From Streptomyces nodosus (GTDB lineage Bacteria > Actinomycetota > Actinomycetes > Streptomycetales > Streptomycetaceae): a stretch of 64,000 nt of DNA. Below are positions 26,346 to 34,623 of the stretch, piece after piece. The stretch is from the NCBI RefSeq assembly GCF_008704995.1, contig NZ_CP023747.1, positions 7,474,001-7,538,000 on the forward strand, read 5' to 3'. The notes beneath the pieces are model-generated. The model ran no database searches, was not told the origin of the DNA, and saw nothing but the letters and a program-made list of their open reading frames with translations. Position 1 is the first letter of the stretch. Each line of letters opens with the position of its first letter. The position numbers were made by a program, and so were the translations under genes.

Positions 26346-26359
26346 TACAGCCTGCTGTA
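26346..26359. promoter_or_regulatory. Inverted repeat in divergent promoter
   Basis: TACAGC-CT-GCTGTA is a perfect 6-bp inverted repeat with a 2-bp centre, located between the histidine kinase gene (start 26266) and the divergent small membrane protein gene (start 26480). NarL-type regulators bind short inverted repeats like this one, so it is a good candidate site for the local response regulator. Confidence 0.55.
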
Positions 26360-26479
26360 CCTCAAACCGGGCCGCTGGCGGGATGGGCCGGGAGGGGCCC
26401 GGCCCGTAGCGTCCACGACAACAGACCGGGCCGGGCGGCGAATTGAGCGTGTCCGGCGAACCAAGGGGAGGACATTTCC

Positions 26480-26731
26480 ATGACGTACTCCGATCTCCAC
26501 CGCGCCGACGGCGCTCCCGCGTCCGTCGACGGCTCGCACGGGAGGCCGACGCCGGCCGGCCGTACGGATGTCCTGCGCATCGTGCTGTGGCTGGTGCTCG
26601 GCCTCAGCGCCACCGGCAATCTGGTGTGGTCGATCACCGGTGCCGGTGCCGGACCCCATCTGCTCTTCGGCGCGCTCTCCGCGGTGAGCGGCGTCGCACT
26701 GGGCGTGCGCTTTCTGCGGGCCCGGCGGTAG
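26480..26731 (+). CDS. Small two-helix membrane protein
   Basis: 83 residues; GGGAGG lies eight bases before the ATG. A polar N-terminus (~27 residues) is followed by two hydrophobic helices (VLRIVLWLVLGLSATGNLVW and LLFGALSAVSGVALGVRFL) and a basic end RARR. It has no recognised family. It is divergent from the kinase/regulator operon with 213 bp between them, including the inverted repeat, so it is a likely target of that system. Confidence 0.65.
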   Translation: MTYSDLHRADGAPASVDGSHGRPTPAGRTDVLRIVLWLVLGLSATGNLVWSITGAGAGPHLLFGALSAVSGVALGVRFLRARR

Positions 26732-26817
26732 GCACCCCCCGTCAGCCAGGAGGCGAGCAGCCGCCGGACTGCTGGAGGAATGCACCGGTGAAGGGCGTGT
26801 TTCCCCACCAGGTGACT

Positions 26818-27789
26818 TCAGCTCCGCGGTCGCGAGCCTTCGCGGTCGCCGGCGACGGCACCGTACGGTACGGCGGCCTCGACGGCGGCCAGATCGTCGC
26901 TGCTCAGCTGCACCTCTGCGGCGACGGCGTTCTCCTCGAGGTAGCTGCGGCGCTTGGTGCCCGGGATCGGTACGACTCCCTGGTGGTGCAACCAGGCCAG
27001 GGCGAGCTGGGCCGATGTGATCCCCTTACTGCGGGCCAGGCTGCTCAGCCGATCGACGATCGTCTGGTTCGCGGCGAGGTTGTCCTCCGCGAAGCGGGGC
27101 AGTCCACGGCGGGCGTCGTCGGCGGCCAGGTCGTCCCGTCGGGCGATCTTCCCGGACAGCACACCGCGCCCCAGCGGAGAGAACGCCACGAAGCCGATGC
27201 CCAGCTCGCGAACGGTGTCGAGCACGCCGTTGTGCTCGACGTCCCGGCTGAAGAGCGAATACTCGGACTGCAGTGCCGTCAGGGGATGGGTGGCGTGTGC
27301 CCGGCGGATGGTGTCCGGATCGGCTTCGCTGATGCCCAGATGACGGACCTTGCCTGCGGTGACCATGTCGGCCATGGCGCCGATGGTCTCCTCGACGGGC
27401 ACCTTCGGATCCACACGGTGCAGGTAGTACAGGTCGATGACGTCGACACCCAGGTGCTTGAGCGAGCGGTCCACGGCCCGGTGGGCGTAGGCGGGGGTGC
27501 CGTTGTGGCCGTGCGCCGTGCCGTCGTCGTCGAACTCGGTGGCGAACTTCGTTGCCAGGGTGATCTCCTGGCGGCGTCCGCCGAGGGCGCGGCCGATCAG
27601 AAGTTCATTGGCGAAGGGTCCGTAGGCCTCGGCCGTGTCGATATGGGTGATGCCGAGGTCCACGGCTCGGTTCAGCGTGGCGATCGACTCCTGTTCGTCG
27701 CGTTCGCCGTACCAGACGCTCATGCCCATGGCGCCCAGTCCCTGCGCGGAGACGACGAGGCCCTGACTTCCGAGACTGAGGGTGTGCAT
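26818..27789 (-). CDS. Aldo/keto reductase
   Basis: 323 residues, a complete (beta/alpha)8 aldo-keto reductase of the YajO/AKR13-like group. Visible: N-terminal LGAMGMSVWYG, the catalytic Asp and Tyr in ITHIDTAEAYGPFANE, Lys in TLATKFA, His in YYLHRVDPKVPVEETIGAM, and the cofactor-binding end PIPGTKRRSYLEENAVA. It reduces aldehydes or ketones with NADPH. A paralogue sits at 31763-32716. An AraC regulator gene lies 182 bp upstream on the same strand and may control it. Confidence 0.87.
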   Translation of the reverse strand: MHTLSLGSQGLVVSAQGLGAMGMSVWYGERDEQESIATLNRAVDLGITHIDTAEAYGPFANELLIGRALGGRRQEITLATKFATEFDDDGTAHGHNGTPAYAHRAVDRSLKHLGVDVIDLYYLHRVDPKVPVEETIGAMADMVTAGKVRHLGISEADPDTIRRAHATHPLTALQSEYSLFSRDVEHNGVLDTVRELGIGFVAFSPLGRGVLSGKIARRDDLAADDARRGLPRFAEDNLAANQTIVDRLSSLARSKGITSAQLALAWLHHQGVVPIPGTKRRSYLEENAVAAEVQLSSDDLAAVEAAVPYGAVAGDREGSRPRS

Positions 27790-27971
27790 GGTTGTTCATC
27801 CTTCGATGGGTTGCGGGGGGAAGGGGAGGGAGGCGTGCGCCGTCGTACATCCTGGCGCCGTTGTCGGGGCCGGCCGATGAACTGGGTAACTCGACTGCTC
27901 CGACCTCCCAGCCCAGTGCGGTGGGTTCGGACACCTTCGACCCTAGGAGCGCGAGGAAGCGTTTCGAATGC

Positions 27972-28946
27972 TCAAGACCCCGGCGTACTTGCGCGATCCT
28001 CCGCACCCGCTTCAGTCACGTGTGTGCGGCGCTGTGTCTCGGTGCGATATTGGCCCGGAGCCATGCCGATGACGCGTTTGAACGCATGGCTGAAGGAGCT
28101 TTCCGAGCCGTAGCCCCACTGCGTGGCGATGGAGGCGACGGTGCGGCTTCCGGCGCGCAGGTCCCGTGCCGCCGAGCGGATCCGCCAGCCGGCGACGTAC
28201 TCCAGCGGCGGGGTACCGACCAGATCGCTGAAGCGGGTCGCGAAATGGGACCGCGACATGCCGGCCTCGGTCGCCAGGTCGGCCACGGTCCATGGACGGG
28301 CGGGCGTCTCATGGATGAGGGCGAGCACCGCCCCGATCGCGGGGTCCGCCAGGGCGGTCAACCAGGCTCCACCGGTCGGTCCTTGTGCGGCGACGTGGCT
28401 GCGCAGCACCTGGACGAGGACGATATGGGCCAGCTGCTCGACCACCAGGGCGCTGCCCAGAGCCGAGGAGGCGCTCTCCCGGCGCAGCATGTCCAGGGCC
28501 GTGCGGATGGAACCGGCCGGGTCCGAGGAGGCCGGGATGTGGACCATCGAGGGCAGGACGTCCATGAGGACCGCGGCATTGGCGGGGTCGAGATGGAAGC
28601 CGCACCCGACGACCACCGTGTGCGGGGGCTTTCCCGGGGCCCCGAGCCGAACGGTGCCGCCCTCGGTGAAACCGGCGAAGACATCACTGCTCGGACGCGC
28701 GGGAACGCCGGGTGCGCTGGACAGCCGGTACGGGCGTCCGTTGCCCAGCAGATAGCAGTCCCCTTCGCCGGCCAGGACCGGTGCCGCCCCATCCGTCTCG
28801 ACCCGGCAGCTGCCCTTGAGGACCGCCCCCAGCTTGATGTGCTGGTATCCGGGGAAGGACATCGCCCAGGCTTCCGCGGCCTCCAGGCGGGCGAACCGGG
28901 CGCTGCGCATGTCCACCAGCGCGAGAACGTCGATCAAGGGATCCAT
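27972..28946 (-). CDS. AraC-family regulator with cupin sensor
   Basis: 324 residues from ATG at 28946. The N-terminal ~150 residues are a cupin sensor (FPGYQHIKLGAVLKGSC, GEGDCYLLGNGRPYRLS). The C-terminus has the two AraC helix-turn-helix units: WTVADLATEAGMSRSHFATRFSDLVGTPPLEYV, then ASIATQWGYGSESSFSHAFKRVIGMAPGQYR. It belongs to the same subgroup as the regulator at 18441-19490. The downstream aldo/keto reductase on the same strand is the likely target. Confidence 0.83.
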   Translation of the reverse strand: MDPLIDVLALVDMRSARFARLEAAEAWAMSFPGYQHIKLGAVLKGSCRVETDGAAPVLAGEGDCYLLGNGRPYRLSSAPGVPARPSSDVFAGFTEGGTVRLGAPGKPPHTVVVGCGFHLDPANAAVLMDVLPSMVHIPASSDPAGSIRTALDMLRRESASSALGSALVVEQLAHIVLVQVLRSHVAAQGPTGGAWLTALADPAIGAVLALIHETPARPWTVADLATEAGMSRSHFATRFSDLVGTPPLEYVAGWRIRSAARDLRAGSRTVASIATQWGYGSESSFSHAFKRVIGMAPGQYRTETQRRTHVTEAGAEDRASTPGS

Positions 28947-29020
28947 CGGTTTTCCATGGCGTTGTCCGCGACGGCTCCGGCAGTCGGGCCGAGCCCGCAG
29001 CGCGGCCTCGGGGGCGTGGG

Positions 29021-29695
29021 TCAGGGCGTGGTGCGGGCCAGGGTGCCGGCGGTGAGAGTGGCCAGCATCTGCCGCAGGGAGCTCGCGAAGTCCATTCTGA
29101 GGACGGCGAGCGAGGGGTCGGCCTCGTAGGCGTCGAGCATGGCCTGCGAGGGGCGCGCATGGGTCCATACCGCGCCGATCGCCATGGTCGCGGAGGCGGC
29201 CAGCCAGGAGGCCCTGTCGCCCAGTTCGGGCAGGTGTTCGCGGGCGAGGGCGGCCAGCCTGCCGACGTTGGCGATCGTGGCTCTCTTGTAGCGGGCGGCG
29301 ACCTCGGGGGAGACATTGTGCTCCAGTACGCCGGCCTGCGCGCTGAGCAGGTCGCACAGGACCCGGTGCCCGGCGAGGGATGCGGTGACGGCGGCGGCGA
29401 ACTGCTCGCCGCGCTCGCCCACTGCCGCCTTCGCGTCGATACCGGCGCCCAGCACCTCGGGCAGTTCGGCCGTCCACTGCTGCCAGGCGTAGTCCAGCAG
29501 TTCCAGCAGGATCGCCTCGCGGGACTCGAAGTAGCGCAGCACATTGGACTTGGCCAGTCCGACACGGCGGCTGAGCTCATTGAGGCTGATCGCGCCGACC
29601 GGCAGCTCCTCGAGCATGGCAGCGGCGGTGTCCAGGATCGCCTGGCGTCGGATCTCGCGCTGCTCCTCACTGCGTGCGCGCTGGAACGTCGTCAT
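29021..29695 (-). CDS. TetR-family regulator
   Basis: 224 residues. TetR N-terminal domain: RRQAILDTAAAMLEELPVGAISLNELSRRVGLAKSNVLRYFESREAILLELL. The C-terminal domain resembles the TetR_C group of short-chain dehydrogenase-linked repressors. The gene is divergent from an SDR across 165 bp that contains three copies of a 13-bp palindrome-like sequence, the evident operators, one of them inside the SDR promoter spacer. Confidence 0.87.
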   Translation of the reverse strand: MTTFQRARSEEQREIRRQAILDTAAAMLEELPVGAISLNELSRRVGLAKSNVLRYFESREAILLELLDYAWQQWTAELPEVLGAGIDAKAAVGERGEQFAAAVTASLAGHRVLCDLLSAQAGVLEHNVSPEVAARYKRATIANVGRLAALAREHLPELGDRASWLAASATMAIGAVWTHARPSQAMLDAYEADPSLAVLRMDFASSLRQMLATLTAGTLARTTP

Positions 29696-29708
29696 GCCCT
29701 CATGCTAC

Positions 29709-29778
29709 AGACCCCCGGTCTTTTGACATCAGACCACCGGTCCCTTACGTTGAGGGAGTCGCAACGGACCGGTGGTCT
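29709..29778 (+). promoter_or_regulatory. SDR promoter with three TetR operators
   Basis: Operators AGACCCCCGGTCT (29709-29721), AGACCACCGGTCC (29731-29743) and GGACCGGTGGTCT (29766-29778) share the form AGACC-n3-GGTCT. The promoter is TTGACA (29723-29728), 17 bp, TACGTT (29746-29751), and the middle operator fills the spacer. Sites 1 and 2 are 22 bp apart, two helical turns, suiting cooperative binding. Confidence 0.85.
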
Positions 29779-29860
29779 GAAAACTGCGGAGGCGGGTTCG
29801 CCCTGCCCCCGCACGGCCGTGACCGGCTCCCCCCTTCTGCCCCAGGAATGGAGCACCCCC

Positions 29861-30694
29861 ATGTCCAAGGTCTGGTTCGTCACCGGAAGCTCCCGCGGTC
29901 TGGGCCGCGCGATCGTCGTCGCCGCCCTGGAGGCGGGCGACCGGGTGGTCGCCACCGCCCGCAAGCCCGCCCAGCTCGACGACCTCGTCGCCCGCCACGG
30001 CGACCGCATCCACCCCGTCGGCCTCGACGTCACCGACCCCGAACAGGTGCACAGCGCCGTCCAGGAGGGTCTGAAGGTCTTCGGCCGCTACGACGTGGTC
30101 GTCAACAACGCCGGCTACGCCGACCTGGCCTCCGTCGAGGACGTCACGGTCGAGGACTTCCGCGCTCAGATCGACACCAACCTCTACGGCGTCGTCCACG
30201 TCAGCAAGGCCGTACTGCCGCTCCTGCGTGAGCAGGGTTCGGGACACATCTTCCAGGTCTCCTCCGTCGGAGGCCGGATCGGCTCGGTCGGCCTGGCCGC
30301 CTATCAGAGCGCCAAGTGGGCCGTGGGCGGCTTCTCCACCGTCCTCGCCCAGGAGGTCGCGCCCTTCGGGATCAAGGTCACCGTCCTCGAACCGGGCGCC
30401 ATGCGCACCGACTGGGCCGGATCCTCCATGACCGTCCCGCCCGTCAGCGAGCCTTACCAGCAGACGGTCGGCGGCTTCGCGGACATGGTCAAGAGCCTTA
30501 CCGAGACCGCCTCGGCGCACTCCGCGGACCCCGCCCGGATCGCCCGGACCGTCGTGGATCTGGCCGGACGTGACGACGCCCCGCTCCGCCTCCTGCTCGG
30601 CCGTGACGCCGTCCAGTACGGTGGCGCCGCAGCCCGGCAACTCGCCGAGTCCGACGAGAAGTGGCGGCCGGTCTCCGAGTCCGTCTGGGACTGA
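29861..30694 (+). CDS. SDR-family oxidoreductase
   Basis: 277 residues from ATG at 29861. Motifs: cofactor loop VTGSSRGLGRA, NNAGYADLASVEDVT, the Ser strand IFQVSSVGGRIG, catalytic YQSAK and LEPGAMRTDW. This is a classical short-chain dehydrogenase of the group close to 3-oxoacyl reductase-like and retinol-type enzymes, with unknown substrate. Its promoter carries an embedded operator for the divergent TetR repressor, so expression should be inducible, perhaps by the enzyme's substrate. Confidence 0.87.
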   Translation: MSKVWFVTGSSRGLGRAIVVAALEAGDRVVATARKPAQLDDLVARHGDRIHPVGLDVTDPEQVHSAVQEGLKVFGRYDVVVNNAGYADLASVEDVTVEDFRAQIDTNLYGVVHVSKAVLPLLREQGSGHIFQVSSVGGRIGSVGLAAYQSAKWAVGGFSTVLAQEVAPFGIKVTVLEPGAMRTDWAGSSMTVPPVSEPYQQTVGGFADMVKSLTETASAHSADPARIARTVVDLAGRDDAPLRLLLGRDAVQYGGAAARQLAESDEKWRPVSESVWD

Positions 30695-30703
30695 TCACAC
30701 TCC

Positions 30704-31594
30704 TCAGCGGGCGGTCCGCCGCCCCACCCGGCCGGGGTCGCACCCGGGGCCGGAGACGTCCGGTTCCCGGGAGACCGCGAGAGTGCCCAGCAGGGCGAGG
30801 GCATCGGCGGAAGCGGTTCCCTCCTCGGCGTGATGGACGACCAGGACCTGGCCGTCGGAACCGGCGACGATCAGCTTCTCCCGATGCAGGACGAGCTCGC
30901 CGACCTCGGGATGGCGCATCCGGGCGGGTCCCCCGGCGGGGCGTACCACGTCCTGGCGGGCCCAGAGCCGACGGAACCGGTCGCTCTTGAGGGACAGCTC
31001 GCCGACCAGAGCGACCATCCGCGGGTCGTCGGTCTCGGTGCCCATGGTGGCGCGGAGCTGGCCGACGGCGGCCGCGGTGGCCCGCTCCCAGTCCAGGTGC
31101 AGTTCGCTCTCGGCCGGGTCGAGGAACGCGGCACGCAACCGGTTCACTCCCGGGCGCAGAGTGGGGGAGAGAGCCCGTGCCATCCGGTTCGCCGCGAGAA
31201 CCTCGAGGTGGCGGCTCTGGACGAAGGCCGGCATCGGCAGTGCGTGGAGGAGACGCAGGGTCCCGGCCGGCACCTCCTCGGGCTTCTCCGTACGGGTGCG
31301 CCGGCGCGGCTTGGGCCGCGTCAGCCCATGGAGGTAGGCCAGCTCGTCGTCGTCGAGTCGCAGGACACGCCCGATGGACTCGACCACCTGGACCGACGGA
31401 GTACGGTCGCGGCCCTGCTCCAGGCGCAGGTAGTAGTCGGTGCTGATGCCGGCGAGCATCGCCACCTCTTCACGCCGCAGGCCGGGGGTGCGCCGGTGAC
31501 CGGCGCTGCTCAGCCCGACGTCCTCGGGCCGCACCTGCTCCCGGTGCGCGCGCAGGAACTCACCCAGAGTGTTCGGAGCGGTAGGAGGCTGCAT
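30704..31594 (-). CDS. XRE-type regulator with MmyB-like C-terminal domain
   Basis: 296 residues. Residues ~8-90 are a helix-turn-helix of the XRE type in the form common to Streptomyces: LGEFLRAHREQVRPEDVGL, RRTPGLRREEVAMLAGISTDYYLRLEQGRDRTPS. The remaining ~190 residues match the MmyB-like ligand-binding domain (MPAFVQSRHLEVLAANRMARALSP, RHPEVGELVLHREKL). It is divergent from an aldo/keto reductase gene 168 bp away, a pairing frequent in this family, and should regulate it. Its stop lies only 9 bp from the stop of the convergent SDR gene. Confidence 0.85.
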   Translation of the reverse strand: MQPPTAPNTLGEFLRAHREQVRPEDVGLSSAGHRRTPGLRREEVAMLAGISTDYYLRLEQGRDRTPSVQVVESIGRVLRLDDDELAYLHGLTRPKPRRRTRTEKPEEVPAGTLRLLHALPMPAFVQSRHLEVLAANRMARALSPTLRPGVNRLRAAFLDPAESELHLDWERATAAAVGQLRATMGTETDDPRMVALVGELSLKSDRFRRLWARQDVVRPAGGPARMRHPEVGELVLHREKLIVAGSDGQVLVVHHAEEGTASADALALLGTLAVSREPDVSGPGCDPGRVGRRTAR

Positions 31595-31762
31595 GCCGTC
31601 AACGGTATGCCGTCACCGGACGCCGTGACTGTCCCTGATTTTCCCAGGAAGACGTCGGCACTGCCTGCCGGTCTCGTCCTGCGCCAGCCTCGTCGGTGCC
31701 CGGTGCGGATCGGCGATCCGAGCGGCATCGGGACGAACGTCCGGAGAGGAAGGAACAGCACG

Positions 31763-32716
31763 ATGAAGCAGGTACAGCTCGGCGGTCTGACGGTCTCGGC
31801 GCAGGGCCTCGGCTGCATGGGCATGAGCTCGGTGTACGGCGACGCCGACTGGGACGAGTCCACGGCCACCATCCGGCGGGCCGTCGACCTGGGCGTCACC
31901 CATATCGACACCGCCAACGCCTACGGCCAGGGTCACAACGAGGTCCTCGTCGGCCGCGCGGTCGCCGGTCGTCGCGACCACGTCACCCTCGCCACCAAGG
32001 CAGGGATGGACTTCACCACCGCCCGCGGCAAGGTCGTCATCAACAACCACCCCGACCACATCAAGGCCGCCGCCGATGCGTCACTGCTGCGCCTCGGCAC
32101 GGATCACATCGACCTGTACTACCTCCATCGGGTCGACCCCGAGGTCCCGCTTGAGGAGTCGATCGGCGCCATGGCCGACCTCGTCACCGAGGGCAAGGTC
32201 CGTCACCTCGGTCTCTCCGAGGTCACCGGAGAGCAGCTGCGCACGGCGCATGCCGTCCACCCGATCGCGGCGGTGCAGAGCGAGTATTCGCTGTGGACCC
32301 GGGACCCCGAGACCACCGTCGCCGACGCTGCGAGGGAACTCGGTGTCGGCCTGGTGGCCTACTCCCCCCTCGGCCGTGGCTTTCTGACCGGAACCGTCGA
32401 CGCGAGCTCCCTGGCCGCGAACGACGGGCGGCGCCGACTCGCCCGCTTCACCGAGGAAGCCGCCACCGCGAACCAGGCCGTCGCCGAGGCGGTGCGGAAG
32501 ATCGCCGAGGTCAAGGGGGTCACCGCCGGACAGATCGCCATCGCCTGGGTCGTCGCCCAGGGCGAGAGGCTCGGCACCCCGGTGGTCCCGATCCCCGGCA
32601 CGAAGCGGGTGAAGTGGCTGGAGCAGAACGCCGCTGCCCTCGATGTCGAGCTGACCCCTGACGATCTCGCGGCCCTGGACGCCCTGGCCGCACAGGTCGT
32701 CGGCGCCCGGTACTGA
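31763..32716 (+). CDS. Aldo/keto reductase
   Basis: 317 residues from ATG at 31763, with a GAGAGGAAGGA purine run upstream. Same family as the gene at 26818: LGCMGMSSVYGDADWDES, catalytic HIDTANAYGQGHNE (Asp, Tyr), ATKAG (Lys), YLHRVDPEVPLEESIG (His) and cofactor end PIPGTKRVKWLEQNAAALDV. NADPH-dependent carbonyl reductase. The two paralogues share long identical stretches, for example in the YYLHRVDP region. Probably controlled by the divergent XRE/MmyB-type regulator. Confidence 0.87.
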   Translation: MKQVQLGGLTVSAQGLGCMGMSSVYGDADWDESTATIRRAVDLGVTHIDTANAYGQGHNEVLVGRAVAGRRDHVTLATKAGMDFTTARGKVVINNHPDHIKAAADASLLRLGTDHIDLYYLHRVDPEVPLEESIGAMADLVTEGKVRHLGLSEVTGEQLRTAHAVHPIAAVQSEYSLWTRDPETTVADAARELGVGLVAYSPLGRGFLTGTVDASSLAANDGRRRLARFTEEAATANQAVAEAVRKIAEVKGVTAGQIAIAWVVAQGERLGTPVVPIPGTKRVKWLEQNAAALDVELTPDDLAALDALAAQVVGARY

Positions 32717-32874
32717 TACGGGATCGACGGGACGGGCTCGGCTTCGGCGGCGCCTGTCGGGGGCGCTGCCGAGACGCGGGCGGAACGTGATGTCAGCGGC
32801 GCCGGCGGGGTGTCGAACATTTCGTGCCTGTCAGTCCTGGGGAGGCAGGCCGCACGGGGGCCGCCGGTGTGCCT

Positions 32875-33090
32875 TCACTCAAGGGCGTTGCGCAGCCGTG
32901 TGACGGCCTGCTCGAGGTAGTCGAAGGCGCGCTGCTCCTGCTGCGGGGTGGTACGGGATGCCTGGAGGAGGCTGTTGCCGCGTCCGCGGATCTGAGCGTA
33001 GGCGTCGAAGCACGCGAGGAGGTCGTGGAGCAGCTCCTGCGACGGAGACGGGGACGGCGACGGGGAGGGCGCATCGCTCTGCGGCGACAT
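32875..33090 (-). CDS. Small hypothetical protein
   Basis: 71 residues from ATG at 33090; the frame stays open another ~200 bp upstream but that part has no coding character. After a repetitive PSPSPSPSPS stretch come two amphipathic helices (QELLHDLLACFDAYAQIRGRGNSLLQAS and EQRAFDYLEQAVTRLRNALE), giving a small coiled-coil-like protein. No family recognised. Upstream to 33406 (316 bp) I see no other gene. Confidence 0.45.
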   Translation of the reverse strand: MSPQSDAPSPSPSPSPSQELLHDLLACFDAYAQIRGRGNSLLQASRTTPQQEQRAFDYLEQAVTRLRNALE

Positions 33091-33406
33091 CAGTGAACTC
33101 TTCTCTGATCGGACGGCTTTGGTCCAGGAGGACAAGGCGCTGTCCGCGACGTACGGGGCGTCCGGATCGCGGATCGAGCGCGTGCTCTCGACGCACACGG
33201 CGATGGAGACAGGTGGGGGGAGAGAGGGAGCGTCAGCGGCATTCCTGGTCCTTCCGGGCACGACAGTTACGTCGCCGACCAGGCTTCCCGGCACACCACA
33301 TACCCCGTAGGACGGGGTCGCTGCGGGCAGCCTACCCGCCCCACCGGTTCATGTCTTCGTAGCCCTGTGTCCGATATCGAGGTGGTCGGTGATCCCACCC
33401 GCCGAT

Positions 33407-34525
33407 CTACGGTCCGGGAGTCCGGCGGATGGCGAGCAGGGCGACGTCGTCGCAGAGGCGTCCGCCGGTGTAGGCGAGCAGGTCGCGCTCGACGCGGTCG
33501 AGCAGAGCCTCCGGAGAGTGGTCGGCCCACTGGGCCGCACGATCTGCGAACGGGTAGAAGACACCGCTGTGGTCACGCGCCTCGGCCACACCGTCGGTGT
33601 ACAGGAGCAGCGTGTCCTGGGGAGCGAAGGGCAGGACATCGACGACATGGTTGCCGGGGGCTGTGACGTCGACGCCGATGGGCGGTGCGGGGTGGAGGTG
33701 GGGGAGGGCGACGGCTTTGTCCGGGCCGAGGATCAGGGGCGGCGGGTGGCCACAGCTGGTGATGCGGGCGATGGGTTCGTCGTCGGGGATCTCGAGCAGC
33801 AGGGCGGTGACGAAGCGTTCACCCGCCTCCGTGTCGGGTTCGAAGTCGGCGAGGCAGCGGGCCATGCTCCGCTCGAGGGCGGCGGCGAGTTGTGACAGGG
33901 AAGCGTGCTCGTGGGCGGCCTCGCGGAAGGCGCCGAGCAGCAGGGCGGCCTCACCGAGGGCGGGCAGCCCCTTGCCCCGTACATCACCGATCATCACGCG
34001 GGCCGTGCTGTCGGTGCGGGCGGCGGCGTACAGATCGCCACCGATCTCGGCCTCCTCCTCGGCGGCCAGATAGAGAGAGGCGAGCTGTAGCGGGCCGAGC
34101 CGGCTCGGCAGTGGCCACATCACCACATGCTGGGCGGCCTCGGCGACCGACCGGGCTTTGGCCAGCTGGCGTGCGTGCCGGTCGCGCACCGCACACAGGA
34201 CCACGATCAACAAGGTGAGCACCGCGATGGACGCCACCTCGACGGTCACATTGCGTGAAGCGATCGCTCCACTGTGCCAGCCGCTGATCACCTCGCCGGC
34301 CACCGCCAGGGCTCCGATGCCGCCCGTCGTCCAGGGGCCCGCGAACCATGCGGTGAGTGTGGGCGCGATCACCAGCAGGGGGCTGAGAACGATATAGGGC
34401 CCACTGCCGATGTCCGCGGCCGTGATCACCACGATCAGCGCAACAGGTATCAGCAGCAGCAGAGGACTCGGCTGCCTCGGCTGCCCGAGCTTCACACGTT
34501 CCTGCCTGGGACCCACGCTTTCCAC
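33407..34525 (-). CDS. PP2C/SpoIIE-type membrane phosphatase
   Basis: 372 residues. Three or four hydrophobic segments fill residues ~20-115. The C-terminal 240 residues form a PP2C/SpoIIE-like serine phosphatase: YLAAEEEAEIGGDLYAAA (metal-binding GGDxY), IGDVRGKGLPALGEAALLLGAFREAA, TSCGHPPPLIL, LLLYTDGVAEARD and the final metal Asp in RLCDDVALLAIRR. Such RsbU-like enzymes dephosphorylate anti-sigma-factor antagonists in Streptomyces stress and development networks. No antagonist or anti-sigma gene is adjacent. It is divergent from the membrane protein gene at 34624. Confidence 0.85.
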   Translation of the reverse strand: MESVGPRQERVKLGQPRQPSPLLLLIPVALIVVITAADIGSGPYIVLSPLLVIAPTLTAWFAGPWTTGGIGALAVAGEVISGWHSGAIASRNVTVEVASIAVLTLLIVVLCAVRDRHARQLAKARSVAEAAQHVVMWPLPSRLGPLQLASLYLAAEEEAEIGGDLYAAARTDSTARVMIGDVRGKGLPALGEAALLLGAFREAAHEHASLSQLAAALERSMARCLADFEPDTEAGERFVTALLLEIPDDEPIARITSCGHPPPLILGPDKAVALPHLHPAPPIGVDVTAPGNHVVDVLPFAPQDTLLLYTDGVAEARDHSGVFYPFADRAAQWADHSPEALLDRVERDLLAYTGGRLCDDVALLAIRRTPGP

Positions 34526-34623
34526 AGTGCACCGCTACAGATCGACCCGCGACCGCACTCCACGATGGGGCTGACCGCACACGGACCGTGGAGCGATCAA
34601 GGAACCGGACGCGCTGACCTGAC

